In this document: positions 49,301 to 63,430 of the stretch, one piece after another | How positions within the stretch are numbered: the stretch's first letter is position 1 | Layout: each line of letters opens with the position of its first letter | Assembly: GCA_008921705.1 (NCBI GenBank) | Contig: VFFE01005991.1 | Coordinates: 67,148 to 131,147 of the forward strand | DNA: 64,000 nucleotides | Reading direction: 5' to 3' | Source: Burhinus oedicnemus | Taxonomy: Eukaryota; Chordata; Aves; Charadriiformes; Burhinidae | Notes under the pieces: model-generated | Told to the model about the DNA's origin: nothing | Database searches by the model: none | What the model saw: the letters and a program-made list of their open reading frames with translations, nothing else | Made by a program: the position numbers and the translations under genes

Positions 49301-51390
49301 CGATGCTGCAGAAACCTCAGTCTTCATTCACACTTAAGTTGCAATGAAAACAGCATGACAGAACAAAGTGACCACTACTTGCATGTCAAAAAGGGTAAAG
49401 TTGATGTTAAAATAGCATCAACAAATTTGCACTGTTGTGATATTTTATGAAAGTTGCCATTTTTCTCTATTTCCTATTAGGAAAGAACAGGAATGAAACA
49501 TCTGTAGCAGCTTCTCTTCTCACTCTGAGAAGCATTAAGATGCAGTCTCCTCCTTCAGTTCTCTCCACTCTGCAATTAATTGTTTTAGATCACACAGACT
49601 AAGCACAATTGTAGCAGGCACCTTTCAGTAAAACTGTCTTTGCAAGAAACTAGCCTTTAAGTAGAAAATAAAAGTATTCCTTAGCTTTCCTATACTCCTG
49701 AATCAAATGCACGTTAACCTAGGCATCTACCAGTGTCAGCTAGTATAGAACATGAGATTTCACACACTGAAGTGGCATCCTTGTTTTATTACTCAGATTA
49801 ATTCAGCATACAATTGAAATTGAAACGATATCTTCTACCTTTACCCATGAGAAATTTGGGCAATATCACAAGCACTTTGTGTCTCACTGTACCAGTGTGA
49901 GGGTTGCAAAGCAGTCAGCTTTCCACTGCTAACCAAAACAGCTTGAGGTTCAACAAATCACCAGTGTGGGCATCTGATAGAGCTAAAGTAAGGGGGAGGA
50001 GAGTAGTTGTGAGATGGCACTGACAACTTCATTTCCACTTCTCTGTAAATTAAATGTAGGCTGGTGCACAGAAATGGAACAAAATTAGACGCCAAAAGTA
50101 GGGCTGCCGGCTCCGGTTGATGGAAGATATTAGTACAGTAAAGAAAAAGCCAATTAAACTAGTAGATTAACTTACAAACTGCAGCATTAATAATGCTCAT
50201 AGAATTACAAGACAATAGCAACAGAAGTCCAGTTCTGGAAATTCAGCACTGAACACCTCCAATGGCAGCCTAATTCCATTTTACAATCTCTCCATTGGAA
50301 AACGCATCGTATTCACTACTCTAGTGCCACCACATTGGAGAAAAACATACAGAAGCAACAGCTGTGATCACTGAAATATGAGCATACAATATGAGCAATT
50401 AACAGCTGAGTAATAAAAGATAACAGAAAAAGTGCATCATCCTCTTTTGATGGTTTCTAACTCTTCTTTAATGCTATTATATACAACATATTTAGCCACA
50501 ACTGAATAACTGTTCTTAGATCACTTACATATCTTTCAACCTGCTAACCAGAAAAATAAGCACAATAGTTCACAATCTTCTATTGTGTTAGGCTATTTTT
50601 AATGACATTTTATAACTAGTAGGAGATTTATTGTCTACTCGGAAGCTGCCCAATAGGCAGCTAACGTATCATTGCTGCAGCTGTCTCTGAATTTGTCATG
50701 TTACAAAGCTGACTCAGACAGCTATTTTGTGCCAGAAGATTTTTGGCGGCAGTAGCAAAAATCCTAGTAATATCCCCTCTGGAGAGCACAACTGCTACTC
50801 TTGAGTGTGGAAAAGGCCAAGAAAAAAAATAAATCAGCTGATAAATCAAATAAGATGGTTCCAAAATACTTCAGTAATCATTGTCAGAAGTTCACAGGAG
50901 ATGAACCTTAATCAACTCCTCTAACACCATCCCATTTCAAGTTTGTGGAAAGAAGTCCAGACACAAATACTTGTTCATTACAGTATTTCTCTCCCTCCTC
51001 TTCCAATGAATGATTATTTTTTTGACTTTGTTTCCCCAGCCACGTTGTTTTTTAAATAATTTTCACGTAACATTGCCCAGGTCACACACAGAAACACTTA
51101 AATACTTAAGGTTTTAAATAACAGAGAAAGTAGATTCAAACAGTGGTTCTTTACAGCAACACATCACCTAGCTCACACAGGTTCAAGTTTAGTGCTCACC
51201 TGGGAGAGATAAGAGACAAATGCCTGCCCTAACCAAGATGCATTTGCTTCTCAGCCATTCCCAAGAAAACATGAAGATCATTTCTTTTACAAACCGCCCT
51301 ACTGTTTTCCTGTGTAAATCTTCTCAAGGCAAAAATTGCTTGGGAAAATGGGTGTGGAATGAGAGGGTCATGGAAAGAAGAGAGGACATT

Positions 51391-51393
51391 AAA

Positions 51394-51425
<32 letters not shown>

Positions 51426-51447
51426 ATCACCAAAAAAAAAAAAAAAA
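51391..51447. repeat. Interrupted A runs (A22, A13, A16)
   Basis: A22 (51391-51412), G, A13 (51414-51426), TCACC, A16 (51432-51447). A poly-Lys tail of a 79-codon frame derives from it and is not a protein. Confidence 0.95.
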
Positions 51448-54400
51448 GTCAGATGCTAATGCATAATTTCTCCAAATTTATATGACATAGGGTAGCAAGT
51501 TTTAAAAACAACATAAAATAGGAGGAAAGAGAAGGAAAGTGAGGAAGAAGCCTAACAAAAAATGGTGAAAATTCAGGATGCCTAAAGAAAACCTGCTCAC
51601 ACTAACAGGTAACAAGTCTCTTCAGGAAAGAAACATTGAGAATTACAAAAAAACCCACCTAACATCTCTATGTAAGCCTACATAGCAGAGATGTGACTTG
51701 GATTACCTCAAGACTGCAGAAGTATAAATCATTAAATAGTGGACTACATTAAGTTTTTAAATAGCAGGTATATATTTAGGAATCAAATATTTATTTACAG
51801 AATTTATCCATTTATATCTATAAACAAACAATTTCACAAATCAGTTAAAGCCTCCACTTATACTCCAGTTTAAAGCAGATTAACTGTACTACTGCTTTCT
51901 CCCTGATTAGACTTACCTATAAAACCAATCCAATATGAAACCAGGGTTACTAACATCACCTGTTAAAAGGGATAACGTCCCAAACAGCTAAGCCTAGTCT
52001 GGAAGTATTCAAATTGAAATTACATTCACTTTGAATCTGGAATTTTATTGATTTTTTGAGGTTTTTTAAAGGAGTTATTTTTGCATTGCCTCAGTGTTCA
52101 GTTTCTTTTTGCAAACAGTAAATTTAGATTGAAGCGGTAGATGATGTGTGATGGTTTGGACCTAATTAAAACCTGAGCAAGAGCTTGGAGAACTTGGGGG
52201 TAGAGAGAATCAAAGTACACAATCAGAAGTTCTCTGGCACATAGCAAGCAAAAATCTTTGGCTTTAATATTGTGTTGTATTAAATTAGCCATCTTTTGCA
52301 TAGGAAAAAGCTTTGTTAGTGCAAAAGTTGTTTAAACAGATCCCATGTCAGTGTCCTTGAACAGCCACTGGTGTGTGTAAGAAGACCCACATATATCCAC
52401 ATCTAGGAGAAGGACATAGTCAGAATTTTTTTCTTCCAAGCTGATCTCATTTTTGTTGCAACAGCCACTGTGGGGCACTGGAAGTTGGAGTAAGCTAGAA
52501 CAAGCTAGAACGTTTATCTAGTTTGCATGAGCAATGTGGCTGGCATCTGGTAGCTCTAAAAATAATTTTTTTTTTTTTTAAATCAACCCTGAAATGCTGG
52601 AATTAATGTTTCACATCCCTTTTGGCAGCTTGGATCTCTCCATTTGCCAGCTACTCTATATCTTCTTTCTATTTTCCCCAGTTGAGTATGTTTCATGGTT
52701 ATTCAGTAGATTTATGTATTTTCTTATGCTATTGCCTTAGTACTGTCAAACATCCAAGATGATAGTTTCTGCTAGCTAATTCTCTTCCTACTAGATGACA
52801 AGGACTTCAAAATGATCATCTCGAGTCTTTATTATCCAACCTTCCCACTTGTGCATACACTGCATGTACAGTTTGTTTGAGGTGGCAACTTGACAACAAA
52901 GCAAGACACACAGCACATCAGTATCTGCAAATCCTGTCAATGCAGATGAGCTGTTAGAATTCAGCATCAAACACAAAAGGAGCGATACACCCTCCATGCA
53001 CTTAATCATCAGGCTAGTAGACATCTTTAAGTACACGAGATACGGATATTGCTGAAAATCTCTGCACATTTTAGTGGTATATCAAAGTTCAAAACAGAAG
53101 GAAGGGGCTTTTGAGTACCAAGCTCTAAATCACACCTGAACTGACTATTTAAAAGAGAAAAATTTACAAAATCACCAAAAGCCAATATGGAAGAAAATTA
53201 GGATTTTCAGACATCCTCTATGGCTAGACAAAGTCTCTGCAAGTATCAGAAAATCCCACAGATCTGTTTGTCCATGTTGCATGCACCATGGCTACTTAGA
53301 TCAATATCTGAGTATTGCTAATATTTGGGATGTTCCAAGAAACATTTTTAAATGTTCCATTTAAACATTTTAACATTTTAAAACCTTTGCATCCATAATA
53401 AACTTAATGTGGCCAATTAGCGTTGCTAATGATTGTTTCAGAAAATAAATAGATCACTGATGCTGTATTTTTCCACACCAACACAACTGCACATACACCA
53501 CAAAACCGTGGATCTGAGAAATCTCGCTTCGTACAGCAGTTTTCAGTTTAGAACCTGCAGTGTCCTTCCGCAAGCAGCAACGCAACGTAACAACTTCTGG
53601 AGACTTTCCTAGGCTCACACTTCACCACGGCATTATCAAGCAGATGCAAGATTTCTGAGGAGAGCATACAACCAGGCAAACAGCTGAAAGCTTGTACATT
53701 TATAAAATCTTGGCTGAAATTCAGCCTTCTAACAGCTGCAGCCATGTTCATGACATTTCGAAAAAATCTGAACTTCAGTCCTACAAAGATCTGCTTTTGT
53801 GTGCAAGTTTTTGCTGCCCTATTTTAGGACTCAGAAAGGACTCATCACATCTCTCTCTCTCAGGGTGAAGCTTAATTTTTAATGAATTGTAATTAAGAAC
53901 TGAAGCACCACCCTCTGTCCACCCCCGCATGGCTTACAACTCCAGCAACCATCTCTTCACTATTCCCCTTCCTCCCTCTTCAGCACTGGAGGCATAATGT
54001 ACATAGTGCAGGACCCTCCCATCTCTTCATAGAATTAGACAGATGAATAAACTGGGACCAAATCAGGAAGCAATTCAGATTATGGCATTATTTCAAAAGC
54101 TGTGTACTTTGAACATTCCTTGAAATGCCTGCAGAAATCTGAAGATCAGTAATTTTATCACTTTTCATATCTGGGACACACTTTACATAGCAAGAGCTTT
54201 CAAGCACTGAGTGTTTAGCATTCTGAGCTATCCCAAAAATCAGAGTATAGCAAAATCCAGGACAGAATCTGCCCTGAGAGCAAGAACAGTTAGAAGTCTC
54301 ACACTGTAGATGTTAATATTCTCCATATTGCTGTGAGCTATATTTGATATTATTTGTCTAGCGCCAGAGCTATGCAAAGTACTTCCCAAAATGCAGGAAA

Positions 54401-56038
54401 TCAAGATTTACTCCTAGGAAATTTGTCTCCAGTTTTAGGAAAAAAACCATAACACCATGTAGAGGTTCACAAACTTTAGAGGACTACTTAGGTAGTCTTC
54501 CTCTCTAATTATTATTTGAGTTGTCCCTACAGATGGCCTTTAATAAAGGATTTATAATTTAATAATTACATATGCAGTCATTTCAAACATCTAAGCTTTT
54601 GGTACCATAGTCATAATTATGAATTAAAAAAAATTAAATTAATAAATTGCCATCCTTATTTTTTCCTGCTGATCCACAAAAGAATTTATAATCTTCCCCC
54701 CCCCCTCAGTCTTTAATTTCACTACTCCCGTACTGCTTTCATCAGGACCTGTTGAAAGACACATGCCCACCTCCCAATTCCATTCCGACTGGAGGTGTCT
54801 TATTCACAAGTTATATTTCACTGGTTTACACTTTGTTATTCAGTCTCCTCATATAATTATGGTATACAGATATCTATACATACACAAACACTGTTGCACA
54901 ACAGTTTCACTAGAACAGATGCTAGAGCTAATATTATATATTGGTTGTCTGCAGCAGTGTGAGAATTTAAACTGTTGGGTGCTCCTATCTATGTGTGTTT
55001 GTTTATGGAGTCACACAGGTGCCATCAATAATAACTTCTGACAGTCATTTGCTGGATTTGTGCTTGATAAACTGAAGCTGTAAATCTGATAATCTTGTCA
55101 TTAACTTGTCTTTTAAACAAATTTCAGTCACACACATGTATGCATGCATACAGTTACATACACACACTGGCTTGCTTGCTTATGAACACATCAATTGCTT
55201 AGAATAAGATTTATGGGCGGATCACTGGCAAACAACTTTGGCATCTCATTTCAATTTTATCTGGGAAGAGGCAACAATGTGAAAAAGTCTAAAGAGTTAT
55301 TCTGTGCTTCATCTAGCGTTTTAAGACTATAAGATACAACACTTCCCCTCCCCGGAGCTTTGGGTACCTCTGGCAATGTTAGGATTTCAAGGACTACAAG
55401 TTTACTTAGAGGTACTAGAAAAAAACCAGCAAAAAGCTACTTTATTATTTTCAATCCCAGCAATAAACATGGTATGTTAAAGGCTTCAGCACATTAGTTA
55501 ATGATCTTAACATTTTCTAATTATATGAAACATTTTGAGATCCACTGTTTGTCACAGACAGAATACTCTCTGGGTTTGTTTGTTACGATCTAAACTTTCA
55601 TATTCAAGCAATGTTTATAACATGCTAGGCTTGTTTTAATTTAACTAGAGAAGGCAAACCTCTGTATAGATAGCGCTACAGAAAATTTTATTCCACTAGA
55701 CAGAAGTTTAGTTAGATATTCACGGGGGAAAAAACATCTTGAATAAATCACCGTATCATCACTGCTCCTTGGCCTCATTGACTGATACACTACAGGTCTA
55801 TAAAGGGAGTGGAAAGAATATAAAAAGAAAAAATCACTCTTTTCAGCCCAAGTCTGCTTAGAAAGATACGAATTTAAGTAGCATCATTTTCCTGCCTTCT
55901 CCATCTTTGTTTTGCCCCCAGTTCTATGGAAAGCCTTCAAAATGGTAAAGATAGAATTCAATCTCTGAACGCATCTTTTGTAGAGACTTCTATCTCTACA
56001 AACTCAAAACTAAGCATTTGCCATCCCAGAGGTGTAGG

Positions 56039-56060
56039 AAAAAAAAAAAAAAAAAAAAAA
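56039..56060. repeat. A22 homopolymer
   Basis: Twenty-two consecutive A, no element body recognised upstream. Confidence 0.95.
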
Positions 56061-56705
56061 GGAATCCGTCTCAATAATGTGCATGACACAAAGCATGACA
56101 CAATTTGCAGAGGTGGAGGGGGGGAATTAAAGTTTAGCTTATTTTGGAAGAACAACTTTCCAAAAGTGCCCTTTTTGCTCAAACAGGATCATTTTTGAAC
56201 AGGAGGTTCCAGCCAAACTCCTGCCTGGACCACTCCAAGCAGGAGCTTCTGGCAACCCCCAGCGCAATTAACAGGGAATCACAACAAAAAGTGATTATTT
56301 CACCCCCCTGCCCTTTCTTCAACAAAGTACACAGAGACAGACCTTGTCCTGAAAAAAAGTAATCTAAATCAAAAGGAGAAAAGTATCATTATTAACCTTC
56401 AACAGAAGTACGAGTAAGAGAGCCACAGAGAACCTCAATGACTCACTGGATGTCGGGCACACTGTTTATAGCAGAGCAGGGAAATAAACCAAGAATGCCT
56501 GAACCATTCTAGATCTGCTGTCTCATAAATTTAATTTTCATTTTCACCAAAGCTTTAATAAATGAGAATATGCATCCTAAACAGCAGACCTTCACAAGAC
56601 TTAGGTGTGGTTAGAAGCTCTTTAAAATGCAAAAGCAATCGTCAGAGATCTGTAAAAGGTACTGGGAATTAATCAGCTTTTTCTCAGCCTAAACCACAGA
56701 AAACA

Positions 56706-56846
56706 AAGTCATAAAATCATCAAAGTTGGAAGGGACCTTGCAAGGTTAGCTAGTCCAGCATCCCACTCAAAGCTGGATCAAACACTGAATTTAGAATGGG
56801 TTGCTCAAGGCTTTGTTCTGAATAGTGTTGAAAACCTCTGAAGAAT
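56706..56846 (-). mobile_element. CR1 LINE, 3'-end fragment, old
   Basis: Plus-strand AAAATCATCAAAGTTGGAAG, then GGACCTTGCAAGGTTAGCTAGTCCAGC and a decayed 'aaagctggatcaaacactgaatttag' stretch, is the reverse complement of the CR1 3' end. About 140 bp remain. Confidence 0.8.
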
Positions 56847-59800
56847 CATGTATTTACAATGAAAATTATATGAAATATATCAAGGAGAAAATACGCTGAA
56901 GCGATATCCTATTAAGCACCTTTTGAAGAAAGCAGGCATGTTCATTCTGATCACAAACAACACAATTTCACGTTACCTCTTTAAAACAGTTGACCTGGCT
57001 TGGCTGTGCAGCGAGGGCAACCGGAGGCCAAAAAGGCAACACAGAACATCAAGTTAGAAATCCAACCTGTCTTCAAGTATCATTCTTCTTTTAATTTCAA
57101 TTTAGTGTAATGACAAACTCTGTTTAAAATGCAAAAACAACCCCACCCCCAAACCAAAAAGGCTTGTATGAACCAGCTCTTTCAACAGAGACAGACACTG
57201 CGTGTGTGTGAATACACGTATGCGCACCCCTTGTCCCGTGTTTGGGAAAACCATGTTATCACATTCGTACAACATAAGGTTTTCCAACCATGGAGTATGG
57301 AAGCATCTGGTAAAGCCACTAGCTGAAATAATCATAACTAAGTCACAGGGTACTATAAGGAAATTATTATGAAATAACAGTTTATTTAAGATACATTATC
57401 TGTGCTCATTTAATATATTCAAGATGATGTATTTTGTAATATTTTGGGAGGCAAAGTTTTTCTACTGCAGTACCTGTATTGTTATTCTTTCTTCCCTTCT
57501 ATAAAAAAAATTAACAAAATAAAAAAATTGTTTTAAAAAATAACGTAAATCATTATTTTAAGAGAAAATTCTTTTCTGAGAAGTATGTTCTTGAGATAAC
57601 TCAATGTAATGGTGGTGAACTGTAAATCTTAAAAAAAATTACACATTTATTTTGGAGAATACTCTCTGCAATCATTGTCATTTATGCCTTTTAAAGAGCA
57701 CACGATGTTGCCTGTGTAAACATTATTTTGTTCCTCTGACTGGTTTCAATAAAGTAATATTTCCAGGCAGAACATCTAAATTATCACATATTGAAAAGCA
57801 TAATGTCTTACACCCATCTGGTTTGGATTTGTGAAGTGGATTGTTGTTCACACATTTTCACCTGCATGGAACAAAACCATGTTGATGAAGCAGTAAATAT
57901 TTGTTTATTGGACACAATGAAAGATAAATTCTGAGCACAGGCCACCATTAATTACTATAGGTACCCTGCCAAATATTTACTTAAAAAACATCAGCAAAGC
58001 AACCAAACAAAACAGAAGACACTTGCATAGTGACCCATGGGGTTCAAGCACATAGCCCAGCATCTCACCGCACATCAGACAGCCTTTTTGGTTACCATCT
58101 GCAACTAAAATATCCTCTTGTTTCTTTGACCTCTGTTATGCACCTGAAATGAAATCTGTTCCTGTTTTCCTTCTGATATGCTGGAGGGTGTGCTGAGTAG
58201 CTACGACACATATTGAGGTCCCAGTTTATGGAGCTGCAAAATAGCTCTGTAAAATCTCTGGATAAGAAGTGCTTTGTAATTCAGTTAAAAACAATTGAAC
58301 CAACACAGCCAGTAAACCCCATTCATCCATGAAATGCACCTCCTAGCTCAAGACAAAAACAACAAATTTAATCAGAAGATATGCAAAAAGGTTATATGTT
58401 AATAGAAGAGTTGGATGAAAAAAAAAAAGAAAGAAAACCTCAAACTTTTAAAATTCTTTACATTGAACCAAAAAAGGAACATTTTCTTGCTCCTCCTCTT
58501 AGCCAGCTGGCACACTATCTTCTCCAGACAATGCAGAAGCCCTAGTTTCCTTTTTGGTATCTCTAGGTTACCTATCTTTACATTATGCATATCATAGAGA
58601 TGAGAAACTCCAACAGAGAATGCTATCACTGCTGAGCTTTCAAAGATTGCTGTACATCAGCCTGGTCTTGATTTAAGTTCCTGATTAATTAGGATGTGCT
58701 TAATTCAAGGCATCTAGAGATGACAGTGAGCTACAAAAAGCAATTGACTTTATTCATTTAGTCCCGGAATTCTCACAGTCCAATTTTTAGTTAAGTTTTA
58801 CGTCTACCGATGAGGTTACCTGCATGAATAGTACTGTTGATTTCACATACCTAAAATTAGGACTACCTTTGCAGCTCGGGGTTTAGGCATCCACCTCTTT
58901 AGGACAGGCTTTTACAGTAAACTACACTGTACAGTAGCATATGGCACAGAGATGGCCAGCACTTCGATAATAGCAGGCAAGTGTGTTACTGTGCCCTCTG
59001 CCTGCCTGGATTGCGGAGGATGCAAGTCTCTTAGACACCCACAGCAAGAGCACCCTGAATGTCTGCTCAAGTTAAGGAAACAAGTACTTTGAGAACTATC
59101 CACTGTCTGAAAAACATTCACGTGGAAAGCTGATGTCTTGCACATCTGAAACAGAGGTTATTATTTAGGAACTTAGGTTTGCACACGTTCATTTAAATGC
59201 TCTTATTTTAAAAATAAAATCACATGACATTCTATTCCAGTGCATCTGTACAGTCAGTGATTCATCTAATCAGTTTGCTCTTGTGCAGTCTGATTTACTA
59301 AGTAGTTGCAAGTATAAGTACCTCAAATTGTTTTACTGAATTATTCCATGGCAGTTACATGAGGGTGAGCTGCAAAGTCCAAAGGCAGAACTCCTGAAAG
59401 CATCACTTCTGTTGAGCCATGTCCTAACCTTCATTGACATAACTTCAGCACAGAAGTCTTAACCCTAAAATGTCTCTGGATGTGGGGAACAGGACTCTCT
59501 TTTCAGTGTATTAATATCAGTTGTGTGGAAAAGGGGTGAAGAAAAATCCACAGTAGTGTTCTGAAAATTAGCTAGTCCTGATCTAGCATTCTGGCCTTTG
59601 CATGACTGATATTTAAAGAAGTTTTTGAAAGACAAAAAAAATATAATTTAGTTCTATTAGTATTCATATTTAGATTCCATTTACTGCTGTTGTTGCTTCT
59701 TGATACTGGCATCTCTTCATCAGTTTGTTGCTTGTGGATTTATGCATCCAAGATATGCTAACTTGAGGATCTCTGCAGCAGTCTCCGCTGCAGACCATTC

Positions 59801-62800
59801 ACAGGTTTGAAGATTCAGGAGAAGACGGGAACAGATTAAACTGTTACAGGGGCTGAGTCCAGCCTACAGACGATGCCTCTGGCTCTGCATGCTTACACCA
59901 TGGTGCCTGCGATGAGTTCTGAACTAATTAGTACATGTTCTGCTGGCAACATGTAGTCTCAGAAGCATGAAGGTCTGGACAACTAAGTGTGAAAATGTTT
60001 ACTCAGTTCTCAGGTTTTTTGCAGCGTGTGATGAGCTGCTGTGGTTAAGAGCAGGCTGTATATGCAAACTAGTTGAATTCATTACTGCTCTCATCTGCTG
60101 TGAGGAGATAGCAAGGCTGATTTCAATCAGCATTTTTTAGATGCAAGTTGTTTACATTACATACCTACAATTTCTAATGACAATCAAGAAGATTTAGCAT
60201 ACAACCTCCTTTCCCTCCTCCTCAAGAGTTTTAATCTAGAAAAAACTGAAAAGAGCAGGAACTGTGCAAGGTTTATGACTTGTTCAAGGCTGCAGAGCAA
60301 ATCACAGTGAGAACTGCAGTTATCTCATGTGACGCTCAGCCCAGCACACAACCATCCTATGCTGGTTCGAATTAGCAGAGTTAAGATCCCATGTTTCAGC
60401 ATTCATTGATTATGTTCTTTAGGTTTCATTGGAAACAACGAGGGAAAACAAAGCCAACACTGTCAAAAAAGAAGAAAAAAAGAAAGGAGGAAAAAAAAAA
60501 AAAGATAGCTTAGGATATCTTAACAGTCAGCTGCCATTTATCACAAAGTAGTCTTTCCAAGATTTTAAGCATCAGGACATGGAGTAGCATAAATCTTTAT
60601 GCCCATGCTAATACATCTCATTCACATGGACTTGTTAGTACCAACGTGGCTCTGAATTAGAACTAGTTTGGAGTAAAGACAGAGGTAGTGTACATCTATA
60701 CAACAGAAGTGGTGTCCTTTCCACTGTAATTAGGGCTTGTTTGTGATAGACAGTATTTTGTTCACAATTTTATGAGAATATCTACTGAGCTTTACAGCAA
60801 CAATTTTGAGTGAGACAGTAAGAAGCTTAATTGAAATACAGCGTTTTCTGCTTCTTAGTACTTAGCAGCCTGGCATACAGATACTTTAAATACAGTTCTA
60901 ATAGCTGTTGTCTTAAAGCAGTTATGTTAGGAGTATATAAAGAAATGTGGTATATAGTATGTGTTGCCTCTAGCTGTCAGTTAGAGTTAGCATGATTTTT
61001 GAGGGCTAAAGTCATCTGAGTGGCTTGACACTTAATATGTTTTAGTCTAACTAGAGTTTGAATGGCAAGTAAATAGTCAGGCTTGCCTTTATTTTTATGA
61101 CACAGTTATACAATGGAGATATTTCAACTTCGTATTCTTCAACAAGAAAACAGCTATGGCTTCTTATATTCATAACAGAAGAATTTTTATGCATAATATT
61201 TTAAGAACTCACTGTTCCAGAAATTAAATGACTCTTCATAAAATAAAAGCAATAAACTGATGTCACCCAACATTTAACGAAATGTGAGACAATTGCAGTC
61301 AGTAATAGAAGTGCATGTCTGCAGGCAAGTGATACTCAGTTCGTGCTTGCTAGTTTAGCACAGTATCCTAACAAAATACTGTGCATCAAAATCACTGATT
61401 TGGGGGTTTTGTTGTTGGTTTGTTTGGGGTTTTTTAGAGTTTTAGATTTTAGAATTATTTTTGTGCTTTATTTTTCAGTAATTCAGATAAATTATCACTC
61501 TTCCTATGAAAGGAACACTTAAAAATATGATACAGAAACAACCTATTCCATGAACACTAGACACCAACCAACATAACATTCTTTGAAATAGATAATGCCA
61601 GTTCCCATAATTTTAGTATTTCCATATGAGTCAATGGAAGCCACATGGTAGGCTCTGAAAACCTAGTACATGCCTAGAACATACCTAGTATGCCTAAAGT
61701 TCATTTCCACTATCCAAAAGATTTTTTTTCCCCTCAGAAAGAAGCTAATACCTTCCTTCTGAAAACCCTGGCCCCAAGTTTCTGTTATTAAGTAGGTGAA
61801 TTTAGAAGGTAATCTCTCTCATTACACACAACTGAATTTTAAATAGTTTTTTAGGATCAAAAACTTGGTCAAAAAATGCACTCAGGTTAAACAAGCACTT
61901 CCTAATGATCTCTCCCCAGTAGCGGCATACATGGCTGAAAATAAAACATAATTCTGTACTATCTACTCAGAAACAGTAAAAGTCAGAGTGAATCCTTCAT
62001 ATTAGACATATATGATGAAGGAAGCTTTCCCCAAACAGCTAGTGCATTGAGTTGAAAGTCTCCCACGCTTTTTTTGGACTTATTTAGACTGTAATCCAAT
62101 TTACAGACGAGGTTAAATTTCAGCCAGCCAGACTTGCAGATCCAGATTTGTGATCCAAAAATTCGTTACAGGAATTCCTATTAGAAGTCAGTAACTTAGG
62201 CTGGCTAGCAGCATGACACACCTTTAACTGTACTGCATGGTGACCTGAAGGTTATTAGCACTATTGTCCCAACAACCTGAGCATGACTGGCTATTACAAC
62301 AGGACAGCTTTATGCACCTATATGGCCAGACAGTTATACAGCACATCTGCTGTTCTATAACCATTCAATATCAGTCCTGTGCACGTTCAGCGGTACTTCT
62401 GAATGTACATAGGTGTTTTGATTGTGCAGCACCAGAGTGCTCTTTGCTAAACAGAGCATAATGGTTTAAATGGATTTAATTAAGAAACTTGAAGTGAGAA
62501 GTCCCACAGGAGTCCAGATGTTATCTGTAGCCTTACACGCCCACTTAAGAGCATAGAACAAGTGCTGTGATAATTCTGTAACTCTTAAGAAAATACATAT
62601 GTACACGAGTACACCCATTGACTTAATTCAGAACACTCATCTGAACGCTTCTTCGTATGAATAAGATCTGAATAAACACATAAGCCCACAAATTCAACAC
62701 AAAGTATAACTCAGATACGTGTTGCATTAGTCATATAACTTCACTGGGGTTTAAGATTCACTGTTCAGAGCTCTTGTTGTTAGATTTCTTGTAACTCAAC

Positions 62801-63240
62801 TGAAGTCATGTATAAATCGGCTAGGAAAGTAGCCACGATCATTAAGGAAAAGCTGGTCTCTAACCTTGTCTTAAAAACCCATAAAATTTTATAAAAGCAA
62901 AAAAACCCAAAACAAACCAACCAAGAAATTGCTGAAAAGTTATGCAGAAACATAATATAGACTGTAATATTCACACTAAAAAAGTTTTGGTGACTGGACA
63001 TCTATTCGACAACACTTACCTGTGGTTAGGGAGAAAAGAAGGTAGAAGGCTGGTTAAAGAAACGCCAAATCTATTTTGAAAGGAAAGATTAATTTCTTTC
63101 GCAGAGTCTTCCTACTTTTAAAATCAAAATAGCTTACTTAGTTTTAGGTGAGTTTGTCCCGGATTTGACTACTTCACTGTGCTACTCCAAATATATTAGA
63201 CCAATGTAAATAATCTGCCTGTTTGCAAAATACTTGTCTA
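56847..63240. other. NRG3 upstream intron (intron 1), distal part; no gene seen
   Basis: AT-rich, no coding similarity and no recognised transposon. Contains an A-rich patch (57502-57541), an A11 run (58419) and a purine tract (60465-60506). Confidence 0.55.
60465..60506. repeat. Purine-only A/G tract
   Basis: Forty-odd bases of A with scattered G, ending in an A13 run. Confidence 0.85.
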
Positions 63241-63430
63241 GGTGTTTGACAGCCCCCCTCTCCCCCACAGGAGCCGTGCCGTTTCACTCAGCATCTCCTT
63301 TCATCGGAGGCGTCCGCTCAACAACTGCTTAGTCACTGCGCGGCTCTGCGGCCCTTCGCTTTCCCTCAACGCCCTGAAACACTGAGGGAGGTACACTTGC
63401 AGGCGATACCCTCTCCTGCTGAGGGCTGGT
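63241..63430. promoter_or_regulatory. Small CpG-rich patch, possible alternative promoter or exon
   Basis: About 11 CpG dinucleotides fall within roughly 145 bp (63271-63415) and the patch is GC-rich, while the surrounding tens of kilobases are AT-rich and CpG-poor. On the plus strand a pyrimidine tract ending CCCCCACAG (AG at 63269-63270) precedes it and GAGGGAG|GTACAC (GT at 63391) follows 120 bp later; the 120 bp are open in one frame. On the minus (NRG3) strand I saw no clear donor. It could be an alternative NRG3 promoter, an antisense or unrelated exon, or GC drift. Confidence 0.35.

Larger units (their letters stand above)
46365..56705. other. NRG3 upstream intron (intron 1), middle part; no gene seen
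   Basis: About 10 kb without recognisable coding sequence. It contains a pair of interrupted A runs (51391-51447), a T run near 52567, a short hairpin at 50644-50662 (AGCTGCC/GGCAGCT), a homeodomain/SOX-type motif block near 53410-53445, a C run near 54696 and an A22 run (56039-56060). Confidence 0.6.

Noticed and set aside
51220..51459. 79-codon frame ending in poly-lysine
   Set aside because: The Lys tail is translated from the A runs; no similarity upstream. A retrocopied gene with poly(A) tail was considered, but the 200 bp before the run match no gene I recognise.
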